64,000 nt of DNA from Chitinophagales bacterium (GTDB lineage: Bacteria > Bacteroidota > Bacteroidia > Chitinophagales > UBA2359), in NCBI GenBank assembly GCA_020636475.1, contig JACJXU010000001.1:186001-250000 (forward strand). Reading direction: 5' to 3'. The notes beneath the pieces were generated by a model. The model saw only the letters and a list, made by a program, of their open reading frames with translations. It was not told where the DNA came from and did not search any database. Shown piece by piece: positions 38,701 to 47,574 of this stretch (the first letter of the stretch is position 1; each line of letters begins with the position of its first letter). Position numbers and translations under genes: made by a program.

Positions 38701-38986
38701 TATTGCATCATTAGCAGTTGGGGCAGATGCTGTATTGAGTTTTCAATCAACTGTAACAGCTACCGATTCTTATATAAACATCGCCGAAATCATAGCTGTA
38801 GATCAATTCGACCCGGATTCATCACCCAATAATAATGTAGCTACTTCTGGAAACATTGGCTCAGAAGATGCCGACGGCACACAAAACACTACATTAGGAG
38901 ACCCCGCCGGAGAAGATGATGTGGACGATGCGGCGGTTAGTATTGCACCAGTATGTAATCCAAATGTTGGAACTTGGGCAAATTAA
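35756..38986 (+). CDS. Beta-helix and DUF11 repeat surface protein
   Basis: 1076 residues. Long signal peptide ending LFSMFFFGYNVVHA (about residue 40). Residues about 55-440 form a right-handed parallel beta-helix with repeated IDGTTFIDNYSTADSG, NNCLFENNDTHALYS and TFTNCIFSNNVGAKGGAIYG rungs, like polymorphic outer-membrane/choice-of-anchor Q proteins. Then Ig-like spacer domains and two DUF11 domains (DLQLIKTVNNATPNVGETVTF ... and DLSLVKTVSASTVNVNDVVTF ..., each ending DPDS.PNN). The protein stops at VCNPNVGTWAN with no T9SS type A or B sorting domain, which is unusual for this architecture and suggests a truncated C-terminus. Confidence 0.85.
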   Translation: MKKSYYLLLNGATNYILRISNPILYLLFSMFFFGYNVVHAACPPGDGTNASGQKIIYFGLASDVTNAGAPLGSFANPLTDWNSSNGGMDAINDCSGNVEMRFIPHCNYSSASAGGDMTFTDQFVNASINNVTIDGQGSVVTNSAAAASWIRVVNRDNWTIKNFTFKGYNANAILLTDMDNAVIDNCIFDSNPTQRALRIDTDSDANTHHVTISNCLFANNPPVSETPSTGAVEILQGEFDGQLTVDIIDTDFKCNGRQGIAGGALWISEVDPSATTTFLRVNISGGTFENNRSTTNTGSGGAIGFRTEGILTIDGTTFIDNYSTADSGTEGGGAIYYSGDTGNTGYFQCDNAVFESNTTTSGAGTNGCGGAVNLRGTYPSATFTNCIFSNNVGAKGGAIYGRNSANISLNNCLFENNDTHALYSDAPTFTLSNSTITGSTTAFSGASNLTNSLVCGNGAVGTAPTITDPGTTVVQDGVAGDCASPGSAGSNLTNPNLVASSACPFSAALCEASGGADITIAGCTYFCADGSTVPAAASGNAGFNVTGVSSWISPCVLTDYTYVFLVVNSSGTIVQIINGDTDGDGIPNFAEIPAVNTLIDLDINSLPPDTYTVYGFSYRIAPIADAYSPVPAVGQTLSSHQANITAGQCASLSTGAISTIVLNPIVVEATTRCPAVPDGTFFIDVTNVTGGLPEELGIGSYSITNVPGVASYTYGAGTVSSSAITYSSGATIDITALDNNNPDGGDATCVDCSSVVLTLNHLSCVLTSDLQLIKTVNNATPNVGETVTFTITVHNNGPDDATGVAVTDTIPNGYTNIQSISGAGSLSGNNITWSGLSIANGADAVLTFMAEIAAPLNGVTYVNISEITASSNIDPDSTPNDNTETSGDIGSVDNDGTQDITDQDDVDDALVTPLQSDLSLVKTVSASTVNVNDVVTFTITVHNAGPDTATNITVKDVVPLGYTNITSITPSGSLTGQTINWNIASLAVGADAVLSFQSTVTATDSYINIAEIIAVDQFDPDSSPNNNVATSGNIGSEDADGTQNTTLGDPAGEDDVDDAAVSIAPVCNPNVGTWAN

Positions 38987-39362
38987 TTTTGGACTAATTA
39001 AAAAATAATTGTTTTTATTTTTTTAATATATATTTTATATTATATAAAATTTTATTTATTTTCGATGGCGAATTTCATATAAAATTATTAAACCAAAAGC
39101 CTTCCAAATGTTTGGGAAGGCTTTTGGTTTAAGTAATTGGACAAAAAGAAAACCAGTATAAATTATTGATATTCCTTGGCAAATTATTGAAATCAATATT
39201 TAATTTCTTTTGGGTAGGTACTTAATAATTTATGCTCTATCAATAATTTCTGATATTTTTTGAAAGGAATTAATTTCTACAACAAAGTAAATCATATAAT
39301 CAATCTGTTTTATACATGCAAAATAATTGTCATTTATTTTTTTCTTAAATGATGCCTTTATT
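38987..39362 (+). other. AT-rich spacer before the ilv operon
   Basis: 376 bp. Contains the terminator of the beta-helix gene (39089-39131). The remaining ~230 bp before ilvD is AT-rich; I see no convincing promoter motif, T-box or Leu/Ile/Val-rich leader peptide. Confidence 0.5.
39089..39131 (+). terminator. Intrinsic terminator after the beta-helix gene
   Basis: Perfect 17-bp stem TAAACCAAAAGCCTTCC / GGAAGGCTTTTGGTTTA with a 9-base loop, about 100 bp downstream of the stop. The stem's own T-rich 3' arm serves in place of a long T-tract. Confidence 0.85.
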
Positions 39363-41036
39363 ATGGAAATGAACAAATACAGCAAGACAATAACACAAGA
39401 CCCAACGCAGCCAGCCGCCCAGGCAATGTTGTATGGTATAGGCTTACAACAAGAAGATTTGCAAAAAGCGCAAGTAGGTATTGTGAGTATGGGCTACGAA
39501 GGGAATACTTGTAATATGCACCTTAACGAACTAGCAAAAGAAGTAAAAAAAGGTACGATCAATGCTGATTTGATTGGTTTAATATTTCATACTATTGGTG
39601 TTAGCGATGGCATTTCAAACGGAACGCAAGGTATGCGATTCTCTTTGGTATCAAGAGATATCATTGCAGACTCAATTGAAACGGTCGCAAATGCGCAATG
39701 GTATGATGCCATCATTGCGTTGGCAGGGTGTGACAAAAATATGCCCGGCTCTATTATTGCTATGGGACGACTTAATAGACCCGCCATTATGGTATATGGA
39801 GGAACTATTTATTCGGGAAAATGGAAAAATGAACCACTTAATATCGTTTCTGCTTTCGAGGCATTAGGAAAAAAAATTCAACAAGCAATAACACCCGAAG
39901 ATTTTTTAGGTATCATTCAGAACGCCTGCCCGGGCGCAGGTGCTTGCGGTGGAATGTACACCGCCAATACAATGGCTAGTGCAATAGAAGCATTGGGAAT
40001 GAGCTTGCCATTCAGTTCCTCAACGCCGGCTTTAGACCCGCTTAAAAAAGAAGAATGTATCCAAGCTGGTGAGCAAATTCGTTACTTATTAAAACATGAT
40101 ATCAAGCCCAAAGATATTATGACCAAGGAATCTTTTGAAAATGCCATAAAGATACTTATCACTTTAGGAGGCTCAACAAATGCAGTTTTGCATCTAATAG
40201 CAATGGCGCATGCTGTTAATATTAAACTTACCATAGATGATTTTCAAAAAACAAGTAATATAACTCCTGTGTTGGCAGATTTAAAACCTAGTGGAAAATA
40301 TTTGATGGAGGACTTACACCAAGTAGGCGGCACACCGGCTTTAATGAAATATTTGCTGGAAGAAAATATGTTAGACGGAAATTGTTTAACTGTTACAGGA
40401 AAATCACTGAAAGAAAACCTCCATAAAGTACGCCCATTATCTTTAGGACAAAATGTAATTTTTCCTTTAACAAATCCGATAAAATCTGAAGGACATATTC
40501 AAATTTTATATGGAAATTTGGCCACACAAGGTGCTGTTGCTAAAATTACAGGTAAAGAAGGTACATTTTTTGAGGGAATAGCCATTGTATTTGAAGACGA
40601 ATTTGAAGCTATAAAAGCGATTGAAAATAGTAAAGTAAGACCCGGAAACGTACTTGTAATAAGGTATTGCGGTCCTAAAGGTGCTCCCGGAATGCCCGAA
40701 ATGCTCAAGCCTACTTCTGCCATTATAGGTGCTGGTTTGGGCAATAAAGTTGCGCTGATAACTGACGGGCGTTTTTCAGGTGGCACACACGGCTTTGTCG
40801 TCGGACACGTCTGTCCGGAAGCACAAGACGGCGGAAATATAGCTTTGGTGCAAAATGGCGATTCTATTGTAATTGATGCGAAAAACAATACACTTTCTTT
40901 AATGATAACTTCCGAAGAATTAGCAAAAAGAAGAAATAATTGGCAAGCTCCTCCACTAAAAGTGAACAAAGGAGTATTGTATAAGTATGCTCAATCAGTT
41001 TCTTCTGCCTCAACCGGTTGTGTTACAGATATATAA
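39363..41036 (+). CDS. ilvD: Dihydroxy-acid dehydratase
   Basis: Third step of isoleucine/valine synthesis: dehydrates 2,3-dihydroxy acids to 2-keto acids. 557 residues from the ATG at 39363 ([23 protein letters not shown], the usual N-terminus; the frame opens 36 bp earlier with a hydrophobic non-family stretch). Iron-sulfur cysteines are in [18 protein letters not shown] and [20 protein letters not shown]. The C-terminal [15 protein letters not shown] and [16 protein letters not shown] blocks complete the signature. Leads the ilvDBNC operon; ilvB begins 17 bp downstream. Confidence 0.97.
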   Translation: MEMNKYSKTITQDPTQPAAQAMLYGIGLQQEDLQKAQVGIVSMGYEGNTCNMHLNELAKEVKKGTINADLIGLIFHTIGVSDGISNGTQGMRFSLVSRDIIADSIETVANAQWYDAIIALAGCDKNMPGSIIAMGRLNRPAIMVYGGTIYSGKWKNEPLNIVSAFEALGKKIQQAITPEDFLGIIQNACPGAGACGGMYTANTMASAIEALGMSLPFSSSTPALDPLKKEECIQAGEQIRYLLKHDIKPKDIMTKESFENAIKILITLGGSTNAVLHLIAMAHAVNIKLTIDDFQKTSNITPVLADLKPSGKYLMEDLHQVGGTPALMKYLLEENMLDGNCLTVTGKSLKENLHKVRPLSLGQNVIFPLTNPIKSEGHIQILYGNLATQGAVAKITGKEGTFFEGIAIVFEDEFEAIKAIENSKVRPGNVLVIRYCGPKGAPGMPEMLKPTSAIIGAGLGNKVALITDGRFSGGTHGFVVGHVCPEAQDGGNIALVQNGDSIVIDAKNNTLSLMITSEELAKRRNNWQAPPLKVNKGVLYKYAQSVSSASTGCVTDI

Positions 41037-41053
41037 CAAAAATAAAAATTTTT

Positions 41054-42748
41054 ATGCAAGAAAACTTTATTACTGGTGCCGAAGCTGTAATGCGTTCTCT
41101 GATTCAAGAAGGGGTAGATACCATTTTTGGCTACCCTGGTGGCGCAATTATGCCAATTTATGATGCTCTTTTTGATTATACCCATATCGTAAACCATATT
41201 TTGGTACGTCATGAACAAGGTGCAATTCACGCTGCTCAAGGTTACGCTCGTGCTTCAGGAAAAGTGGGTGTGTGTTTTGCCACGTCAGGTCCCGGTGCTA
41301 CCAATCTTATTACGGGCTTAGCCGATGCACAAATAGATTCTACGCCTTTGGTTTGTATAAGTGGCCAAGTAGCTTCTCATCTTTTAGGAACAGATGCTTT
41401 TCAAGAAACTGATGTAATTGGAATTTCAATGCCCATTACAAAATGGAATTTACAAGTAACCGATGCCAAAGACATTCCTGATGCCTTAGCACGTGCTTTT
41501 TATATTGCTCGTTCCGGACGACCCGGACCGGTTTTAATTGACATAACTAAAGATGCTCAATTTGGAAAACTGCACTACAAATACGAGAAATGTACTAAAA
41601 TTAGAAGTTTCTCACCTGTACCGTCATTAAATATTCAAGCAATAGAAGAAGCAGCTGCTTTAATAAATAAAGCCCAAAAACCCTATATTCTTGTAGGGCA
41701 AGGCGTTATTCTAAGCAAAGCCGAAAAAGCCCTATTAATGTTTGCCGAAAAAACAGGAATTCCCGTAGCGGCAACACTTTTGGGCTTAGGGGCATTTCCG
41801 GCTCATCATCCTCAATACGTAGGATATTTGGGAATGCACGGCAACTATGCCCCGAATGTTAAAACAAATGAATGTGATGTCTTAATAGCCATAGGAATGC
41901 GCTTTGATGACAGAGTTACAGGAAATATAAACGATTATGCAAGGCAGGCAAAAATTATTCACATTGATATTGATAAGGCTGAAATAAATAAAATTATTCC
42001 TGTAAATGTAGCCATCCACGCCGATGCCAAAGAAGCATTAGAAGCATTGATCGACAAAATAGAAATAAAAAATCATACACAATGGATAAACGAATTTAAT
42101 GCCCTTAAAGAAAAAGAATATGAAGTGGTTATTCGTAGTGAAATCAATGTAAAAGAAGGGGCTTTGAAAATGGCAGAAGTAATCCATTTACTTTCCGAAA
42201 AAACAAACGGTAATGCTATTATTGTTACAGATGTAGGACAGCACCAGATGGTAACTTCCCGATATTTTAAATACAACAAACGGAATGGAAATATTACTTC
42301 AGGCGGGTTGGGTACAATGGGATTTGCATTGCCTGCTGCCATAGGCGCGAAAATTGCTAAACCTAACGATACCGTTATTGCCATTATAGGTGATGGGGGT
42401 TTTCAAATGACGATGCAAGAGTTAGGCACCATTTTACAATCGGATATAGCGGTTAAGATTATTGTCTTGAACAATAATTTCTTGGGAATGGTGCGTCAGT
42501 GGCAACAGCTTTTTTTTGATAAGCGATACTCTTTTACCGATTTGGTAAATCCGAATTTTGTCGCTATCGCAAAAGCCTATAATATTGAGTCCCAAAAAAT
42601 AGAACGGCGGCAAGACTTAGACACAGCTTTGGAAAATTTATTAACACACTCCCAAGCCTATTTATTAGAAGTAGTGGTTGTAAAAGAAGAAAATGTTTTT
42701 CCTATGGTTCCCACAGGTGCTTCGGTTTCTGAAATACGCTTAAACTAA
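41054..42748 (+). CDS. ilvB: Acetolactate synthase, large (catalytic) subunit
   Basis: Thiamine-diphosphate enzyme that condenses pyruvate with pyruvate or 2-ketobutyrate. 564 residues from the ATG at 41054. Features: GAEAVMRSLIQEGVDTIFGYPGGAIMPIYDAL, the cofactor-activating Glu in RHEQGAIHAAQGYARASGKVGVC, a central FAD-type domain (MRFDDRVTGNINDYARQAKIIHIDID), and the ThDP/Mg motif IIGDGGFQMTMQEL ... LNNNFLGMVRQWQQLFFDKRYS. The regulatory subunit ilvN follows after 6 bp. Confidence 0.97.
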   Translation: MQENFITGAEAVMRSLIQEGVDTIFGYPGGAIMPIYDALFDYTHIVNHILVRHEQGAIHAAQGYARASGKVGVCFATSGPGATNLITGLADAQIDSTPLVCISGQVASHLLGTDAFQETDVIGISMPITKWNLQVTDAKDIPDALARAFYIARSGRPGPVLIDITKDAQFGKLHYKYEKCTKIRSFSPVPSLNIQAIEEAAALINKAQKPYILVGQGVILSKAEKALLMFAEKTGIPVAATLLGLGAFPAHHPQYVGYLGMHGNYAPNVKTNECDVLIAIGMRFDDRVTGNINDYARQAKIIHIDIDKAEINKIIPVNVAIHADAKEALEALIDKIEIKNHTQWINEFNALKEKEYEVVIRSEINVKEGALKMAEVIHLLSEKTNGNAIIVTDVGQHQMVTSRYFKYNKRNGNITSGGLGTMGFALPAAIGAKIAKPNDTVIAIIGDGGFQMTMQELGTILQSDIAVKIIVLNNNFLGMVRQWQQLFFDKRYSFTDLVNPNFVAIAKAYNIESQKIERRQDLDTALENLLTHSQAYLLEVVVVKEENVFPMVPTGASVSEIRLN

Positions 42749-42754
42749 TTTTTT

Positions 42755-43285
42755 ATGGAAGAAAAACTATTTACCATCTCCATTTTTACCGAAAACCATA
42801 TTGGAATTTTAAATCGAATAACGGTAATATTTACACGTAGGCATTTAAATATTGACAGTATTACCGCTTCAGAGTCAGAAATAAAAGATGTGCATCGCTA
42901 TACTATTGTACTTAAAACAAGCTATTGGCAAGTTGAAAAAGTAATAGCCCAAATTGATAAACTTATTGATGTTCTAAAAGTATTTGTACACGAGGACGAA
43001 GATATTATATATCAAGAAATTGCATTGTACAAGCTAAAAAATCAATTAATTATCCAAAGTGATATCGAAAAAGTTATTCGAGAAAATCATGCGCGCGTAT
43101 TGTCGGTTTCTCCCGAATATATTGTTATTGAAAAAACCGGACATACGCACGAAACACAACAACTTTTTGACAAACTGAAAATGTATGGAATTTTGGAGTT
43201 TGTACGTTCGGGGAGAGTGGCAGTTACAAAACCAATGAAGGAGTTGAGTTCCTACTTAAAAGAAATTGAAGAGAATCAACCATAA
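42755..43285 (+). CDS. ilvN: Acetolactate synthase, small (regulatory) subunit
   Basis: 176 residues. An N-terminal ACT domain (FTISIFTENHIGILNRITVIFTRRHLNIDSITASESE) binds branched-chain amino acids, typically valine, to feedback-inhibit IlvB, followed by the C-terminal activation domain (QNLQLFDKLK-type, here THETQQLFDKLKMYGILEFVRSGRVAVTKP). Third gene of ilvDBNC, 25 bp before ilvC. Confidence 0.95.
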   Translation: MEEKLFTISIFTENHIGILNRITVIFTRRHLNIDSITASESEIKDVHRYTIVLKTSYWQVEKVIAQIDKLIDVLKVFVHEDEDIIYQEIALYKLKNQLIIQSDIEKVIRENHARVLSVSPEYIVIEKTGHTHETQQLFDKLKMYGILEFVRSGRVAVTKPMKELSSYLKEIEENQP

Positions 43286-43310
43286 TTTTATAACATCAAA
43301 ATATTGAAAA

Positions 43311-44354
43311 ATGGCTTTAATAAATTTTGGAGGACAACAAGAAAATGTAATAACACGTGAAGAATTTTCATTGTCCAAAGCAAAAGAAATTTTAAAAAAT
43401 GATACAATTGCTATTATTGGATACGGTGTACAAGGTCCCGGACAAGCATTAAATTTACGAGACAACGGATTTAATGTAATTGTAGGACAACGCAAAGGTG
43501 GAAAAAGTTGGCAAAAGGCAATTGACGATGGCTGGATTGAGGGAGAAACACTCTTTAGTATTGATACAGCTTGCGAAAAAGCCAGTATTATTCAATATTT
43601 ATTGTCTGATGCAGGGCAAATTGCTTCTTGGAATACCGTTAAAAAACATTTAACCAAGGGAAAAACCTTGTACTTTTCTCATGGGTTTGCAATTACTTTC
43701 AATGAACAAACGAATATAATACCACCGTCCGATATTGACGTTGTATTAGTTGCGCCCAAAGGTTCTGGCACTTCCTTACGCAGGTTATTTTTGAAAGGAC
43801 AAGGATTAAATTCCAGTTATGCTATTTACCAAGATTACTCCGGAAAAGCGTTCGACAAAGTAATCTCTTTGGGAATTGGCATTGGCTCAGGTTATTTGTT
43901 CGAAACAGATTTTAAAAAGGAAGTATATTCAGACCTTACGGGTGAACGCGGAATTTTAATGGGAGCTTTAGCAGGCTTATTTGAGGCACAATACCAAGTA
44001 TTAAGAAATCATGGACACTCCCCTTCAGAGGCTTTTAATGAAACAGTAGAAGAACTTACGCAAAGTTTGATGCCTTTGGTTGCCGAAAATGGAATGGACT
44101 GGATGTACGCCAATACGTCTGTTACCGCACAAAGAGGAGCATTGGATTGGAAAAATAAATTTCGTGACTTAAACATTCCTCTTTTTGAAGAACTATATGC
44201 TAGTGTGGCTTCGGGAAAGGAAGCAAAAAGAGTAATTGAAGAAGGGAGCAAGCCTGATTATCGTGAAAAATTAGAGCAAGAACTTATTGAAATTCGCAAT
44301 TCTGAATTATGGAAGGCAGGGAATTCTGTACGAAAACTACGTCCTAAATTATAA
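43311..44354 (+). CDS. ilvC: Ketol-acid reductoisomerase
   Basis: Second step of isoleucine/valine synthesis: alkyl migration and NADPH reduction of acetohydroxy acids. 347 residues, class I length. Rossmann motif IGYGVQGPGQALNLRDNGFNVIVGQRKGGKS, where Arg and Ser of the loop suit the 2'-phosphate of NADPH; FSHGFAITF; and the metal-binding knotted domain with DLTGERGILMGALAGLFEAQ (Asp and Glu ligands) and ETVEELTQSLMPLV. Last gene of the operon. The AT-rich 71 bp that follow have no strong terminator. Confidence 0.96.
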   Translation: MALINFGGQQENVITREEFSLSKAKEILKNDTIAIIGYGVQGPGQALNLRDNGFNVIVGQRKGGKSWQKAIDDGWIEGETLFSIDTACEKASIIQYLLSDAGQIASWNTVKKHLTKGKTLYFSHGFAITFNEQTNIIPPSDIDVVLVAPKGSGTSLRRLFLKGQGLNSSYAIYQDYSGKAFDKVISLGIGIGSGYLFETDFKKEVYSDLTGERGILMGALAGLFEAQYQVLRNHGHSPSEAFNETVEELTQSLMPLVAENGMDWMYANTSVTAQRGALDWKNKFRDLNIPLFEELYASVASGKEAKRVIEEGSKPDYREKLEQELIEIRNSELWKAGNSVRKLRPKL

Positions 44355-44425
44355 TTATGTAAAAAATATTGTATTTATTATGCAAATTTTATTAATAAAA
44401 TTATAATATTTATTGCCTTTATATT

Positions 44426-44866
44426 TCATCTAAAATACCGCATCCAAATCCAAGCAATTTGCCAGAAATACAAAGCGAACCATTCGCCACTTCGGCGTTT
44501 GCGGGTGTAGTTGCGATGAATTTTTGTCTCAATCTCGCCGGCACGGTCTATTTCTTTTTTAAAAACATAATATACTTCCCGCGCGTTGCCATTGTTTATT
44601 GCCGTAAGGCGGGCATCTAAGTTTTGGGTTATGCCTATTTTGTAAATGCCATAAAACCAATTGGCAAACCACCAGCCCAAAACAACCAAAGGTACACTTA
44701 GATACATTACCAAAATTTCGCCATAAAGCAGATATACGATAAAAGAAGTTTCGATAATAAGCAAACTGAGCAAAAATTTTAAGCTCGGCGAAACAGGTTC
44801 TTTTATCAAATACAAATATCGGCGCGTTTTATTGGTGGGGCGTTGGTCGTTCATAATGTATTGCAT
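44426..44866 (-). CDS. Membrane protein with GIY-YIG-like (T5orf172/MUG113-type) domain
   Basis: 146 residues. Residues 17-23 (YLYLIKE) look like the first strand of a T5orf172-type GIY-YIG domain. Then a pair of hydrophobic segments (about 31-48 and 51-68). After them the domain resumes: GIYKIGITQNLDARL (73-87), an Arg at 86, Glu 113 in EIETKIHRNY, and SGEWFAL (126-132). So a transmembrane hairpin seems to sit inside the GIY-YIG fold. If correct, the nuclease-like face would be held at the membrane. The function is unknown. Start could be 44866 or the ATG at 44854. Confidence 0.7.
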   Translation of the reverse strand: MQYIMNDQRPTNKTRRYLYLIKEPVSPSLKFLLSLLIIETSFIVYLLYGEILVMYLSVPLVVLGWWFANWFYGIYKIGITQNLDARLTAINNGNAREVYYVFKKEIDRAGEIETKIHRNYTRKRRSGEWFALYFWQIAWIWMRYFR

Positions 44867-44924
44867 ACGGGCAAAAAATACGCCAGTTGTAGTAACTTCA
44901 AAAGTTGTTCAGTTATTATTTTCC

Positions 44925-45983
44925 CTACCGAAAATCCCAATTATAGCCAGCAATGTGCATGGTTGCGGCTTTCAGAAGCTCTATCGTAGCACGCACATCG
45001 TCTCTGTGTACCGTTTCTACGGTTTGATGAATATGGCGCGTAGGAATAGACAAAGCTCCGGTAATACAGCCACCATCTAAGGCAAAGCGTTGGATTCCGG
45101 CAGTGTCCGTTCCGCCGCGTGGAAGCACTTCTGCTTGCCAACGGATGTTTTCTTTTTGGGCAAGTTCTTTTAAAAATGCCAACATTCGATAGTCGCAAAT
45201 TACGGAAGAGTCCATCACTTTTATAGCAGTACCTTCGCCCAAGCGTGTTATCATTTCTTCATCTTTGGCATCGGCAACATCGTAAGCGATAGTAGTGTCC
45301 AGATTAATCCCAAAATCGGGATTTATATGCAAGGTCGCTACTTGCACACCGCGTAATCCCACTTCTTCTTGTACCGTAAATGCCGCATATACATCATAGT
45401 CGGGCTGTTGATTTTTCATTTCTCTAAAGTATTCCAACAAGACATAGACAGCAATTCGGTTATCAAGCGATTTGCCATTTACACAATCGCCCAAAGGCAT
45501 CAAGTCGCCTACACGCGTAATGGTATCGCCTACGGAAATGTATTTTACTACTTCTTCGTAAGGCAAGCCTGTATCAATAAAAAAGTGCGTTGTTTCTAAT
45601 TTTTTACCTAATTCTTCGGCGGTCATTACATGAATAGGTTTACTGCCCATTACACCAAGAATATCTTTTTTACCATGCACAATAACACGCTGCGAAGTAA
45701 GTGTTTTAGGGTCGAAACCGCCAATAGTATGAAAACGCAAAAAGCCGCGTTTGTCAATATGCGTCACCAAAAAGCCAATTTCGTCCATGTGGGCGGCAAG
45801 CATTAAGCGATGCTTATCCGATTTCCCTTTTTTTACGGCAATTACATTGCCTATGTGATCCGTATAAACCTTATCGGCAAAAGGAGAAACAGTATTAATG
45901 ACAAATTCGCGCACGCGCTGTTCGTAGCCCGACGTACCCGCAAGTTTGCAAGTAGTGGCTAAAAGCTCAAAATCTATTTTCAT
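44925..45983 (-). CDS. M42 family metallo-aminopeptidase
   Basis: Cytosolic co-catalytic zinc aminopeptidase of the FrvX/glutamyl aminopeptidase type, 352 residues. Metal and catalytic motifs are present: AAHMDEIGFLV (His, catalytic Asp), CVNGKSLDNRIAVYVLLEYF (bridging Asp), FTVQEEVGLRG (catalytic Glu and metal Glu), NLDTTIAYD (metal Asp) and IPTRHIHQTVETVHRDD (metal His). Likely trims peptides from the N-terminus. A TAnnTTTG element lies just upstream (46000-46007). Confidence 0.93.
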   Translation of the reverse strand: MKIDFELLATTCKLAGTSGYEQRVREFVINTVSPFADKVYTDHIGNVIAVKKGKSDKHRLMLAAHMDEIGFLVTHIDKRGFLRFHTIGGFDPKTLTSQRVIVHGKKDILGVMGSKPIHVMTAEELGKKLETTHFFIDTGLPYEEVVKYISVGDTITRVGDLMPLGDCVNGKSLDNRIAVYVLLEYFREMKNQQPDYDVYAAFTVQEEVGLRGVQVATLHINPDFGINLDTTIAYDVADAKDEEMITRLGEGTAIKVMDSSVICDYRMLAFLKELAQKENIRWQAEVLPRGGTDTAGIQRFALDGGCITGALSIPTRHIHQTVETVHRDDVRATIELLKAATMHIAGYNWDFR

Positions 45984-45999
45984 AAAAGTTATTTTAGTA

Positions 46000-46007
46000 C
46001 AAAGATA
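46000..46007 (-). promoter_or_regulatory. Bacteroidota -7 element for the M42 gene
   Basis: TATCTTTG on the minus strand, 17 bp before the ATG, giving a very short 5' leader. Confidence 0.55.
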
Positions 46008-46041
46008 CCCAATATTTAGGAATAAGGTTTACACTTCGTTT

Positions 46042-47475
46042 TTACCAAGTGCCGTTGATAATGGACACTTTAATCGTATTGGTGCTTCCGCGTTCCTGAA
46101 TGGGCATACTTCCGGTATTGAGTACAATATCGCCCACAGAAAGCAGATTGCGGTTGAAAAGCATTTGGTGAACATCATAAATGGTTTGGTCGGTGCTGAC
46201 AAAGTTGTTGTAATAAAATGCGCGCACGCCCCAAATTAAACTCACTTCATTGAGCAAGTCGGGATTTTCGGAAAAAACAAAAATATTGGCTCTCGGGCGG
46301 AAACTCGACAATTTGTAGGCGGTATAGCCCGACTTTGTGAGTCCGATAACGGCTTTTGCTTTTACACCTTCGGCAATTTTACAGGCATTGTAGCAAATAA
46401 CATCGGAAAGAATTTTTTTAGAATTTTTATCAAACGGATACTCATTGTTGTAAATAATGGGGTCTTCCTCCGATTTTTCCAATATTTTGTGCATAATATT
46501 AATCACCTTCACGGGGTGCTTGCCCGAAGCCGTCTCGGCAGAAAGCATTACGGCATCGGCACCATCAAAAATAGCATTGGCTACATCGGTCACTTCGGCA
46601 CGAGTAGGCGTAGCGTTTTCTATCATGCTTTCCATCATTTGCGTGGCAATAATTACGGGTTTTGCTGCTTCGTTGCATTTGCGCACAATATTTTTTTGGA
46701 TAATGGGCATTTGTTCTACCGGAAGTTCTACGCCTAAATCGCCACGCGCAACCATTACCGCATCAGCAGCTTTTATAATGGCATCAATATTGGCAACAGC
46801 TTCGGGTTTTTCTATTTTGGCAACTACTTTTGCCGGATGAGCTTTTAAATCAATAATGCCTTTTAGTTTCACAATATCATCTGCTTGCCGAACAAAAGAG
46901 AGTGCTATCCAATTAATTTTTTGCGAGAGTATAAACTCTAAATCCTGCGCATCTTTTGGAGTAATAGAAGGAACCGAAACTTGTGTATCGGGCAGGTTGA
47001 TACCTTTTTTGGGTAGGACTATACCGCCAAAAATCACTTCCGCCATTACCTCCGAACCATTTAATATCTGTACAGTTTTTAGCTCTATTTTCCCATCATC
47101 AATTAATATTCTATCGCCAACTTTTATATCTTGCGTAAAAGCATCATACGAAACATACATTTTTTTTGCATTACCTACTATTTTTTCGGTGGTAAAAATA
47201 ACCTTATCGCCTATTGCAAGTTCCGTATTTTCTTCCATTTCGCCCACTCGAATTTTAGGACCTTGCAAGTCGGCTAAAATGCCTACGTTGGTGTTTAGTT
47301 CTGCATTTAGCTTTACGATATTTTCAATAATATTTTTTTTGTCTTCATGCGTTCCGTGCGAAAAATTGAGGCGAAACACATTTACACCTGCAAAAATGAG
47401 TTTTCGCAGCATTTCTTCGGAACTACTGGCAGGTCCTACCGTAGCAATTATTTTGGTTTTGGTATAAATACCCAT
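46042..47475 (-). CDS. pyk: Pyruvate kinase
   Basis: Converts phosphoenolpyruvate and ADP to pyruvate and ATP, last step of glycolysis. 477 residues, the standard short bacterial form. MGIYTKTKIIATVGPAS, FRLNFSHGTHEDKKN, KIEKPEAVANIDAIIKAADAVMVARGDLGVELP (catalytic Glu and Mg-binding Glu/Asp), ATQMMESMIENATPTRAEVTDVANAIFDGADAVMLSAETA, and a C-terminal allosteric domain ending SIINGTW. A well-formed promoter is visible upstream. Confidence 0.97.
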   Translation of the reverse strand: MGIYTKTKIIATVGPASSSEEMLRKLIFAGVNVFRLNFSHGTHEDKKNIIENIVKLNAELNTNVGILADLQGPKIRVGEMEENTELAIGDKVIFTTEKIVGNAKKMYVSYDAFTQDIKVGDRILIDDGKIELKTVQILNGSEVMAEVIFGGIVLPKKGINLPDTQVSVPSITPKDAQDLEFILSQKINWIALSFVRQADDIVKLKGIIDLKAHPAKVVAKIEKPEAVANIDAIIKAADAVMVARGDLGVELPVEQMPIIQKNIVRKCNEAAKPVIIATQMMESMIENATPTRAEVTDVANAIFDGADAVMLSAETASGKHPVKVINIMHKILEKSEEDPIIYNNEYPFDKNSKKILSDVICYNACKIAEGVKAKAVIGLTKSGYTAYKLSSFRPRANIFVFSENPDLLNEVSLIWGVRAFYYNNFVSTDQTIYDVHQMLFNRNLLSVGDIVLNTGSMPIQERGSTNTIKVSIINGTW

Positions 47476-47507
47476 AAATTATACTTTTTTTAAAATTTTG
47501 TTCGTGT

Positions 47508-47538
47508 CAAATTTATAACAAGTAAATGTTACCACAAA
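47508..47538 (-). promoter_or_regulatory. Bacteroidota promoter for pyk (-33 and -7 elements)
   Basis: On the minus strand TTTG (47538-47535) is followed after 19 bp by TAAATTTG (47515-47508). That is the -33 TTTG / -7 TAnnTTTG spacing of Bacteroidota promoters; the pyk ATG is 33 bp downstream. Confidence 0.65.
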
Positions 47539-47574
47539 GGCTTGTTGATTACAGCACAATAAGTTTAATAAAAT

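Noticed and set aside
39316..39348. Leader peptide ATG...TAA before ilvD as an attenuator
   Set aside because: The 10-residue peptide [10 protein letters not shown] has no Leu/Ile/Val run and no alternative hairpins follow.
46856..47467. 203-residue plus-strand ORF
   Set aside because: Antisense to the pyruvate kinase gene; Ser/Phe/Ile-rich shadow composition.
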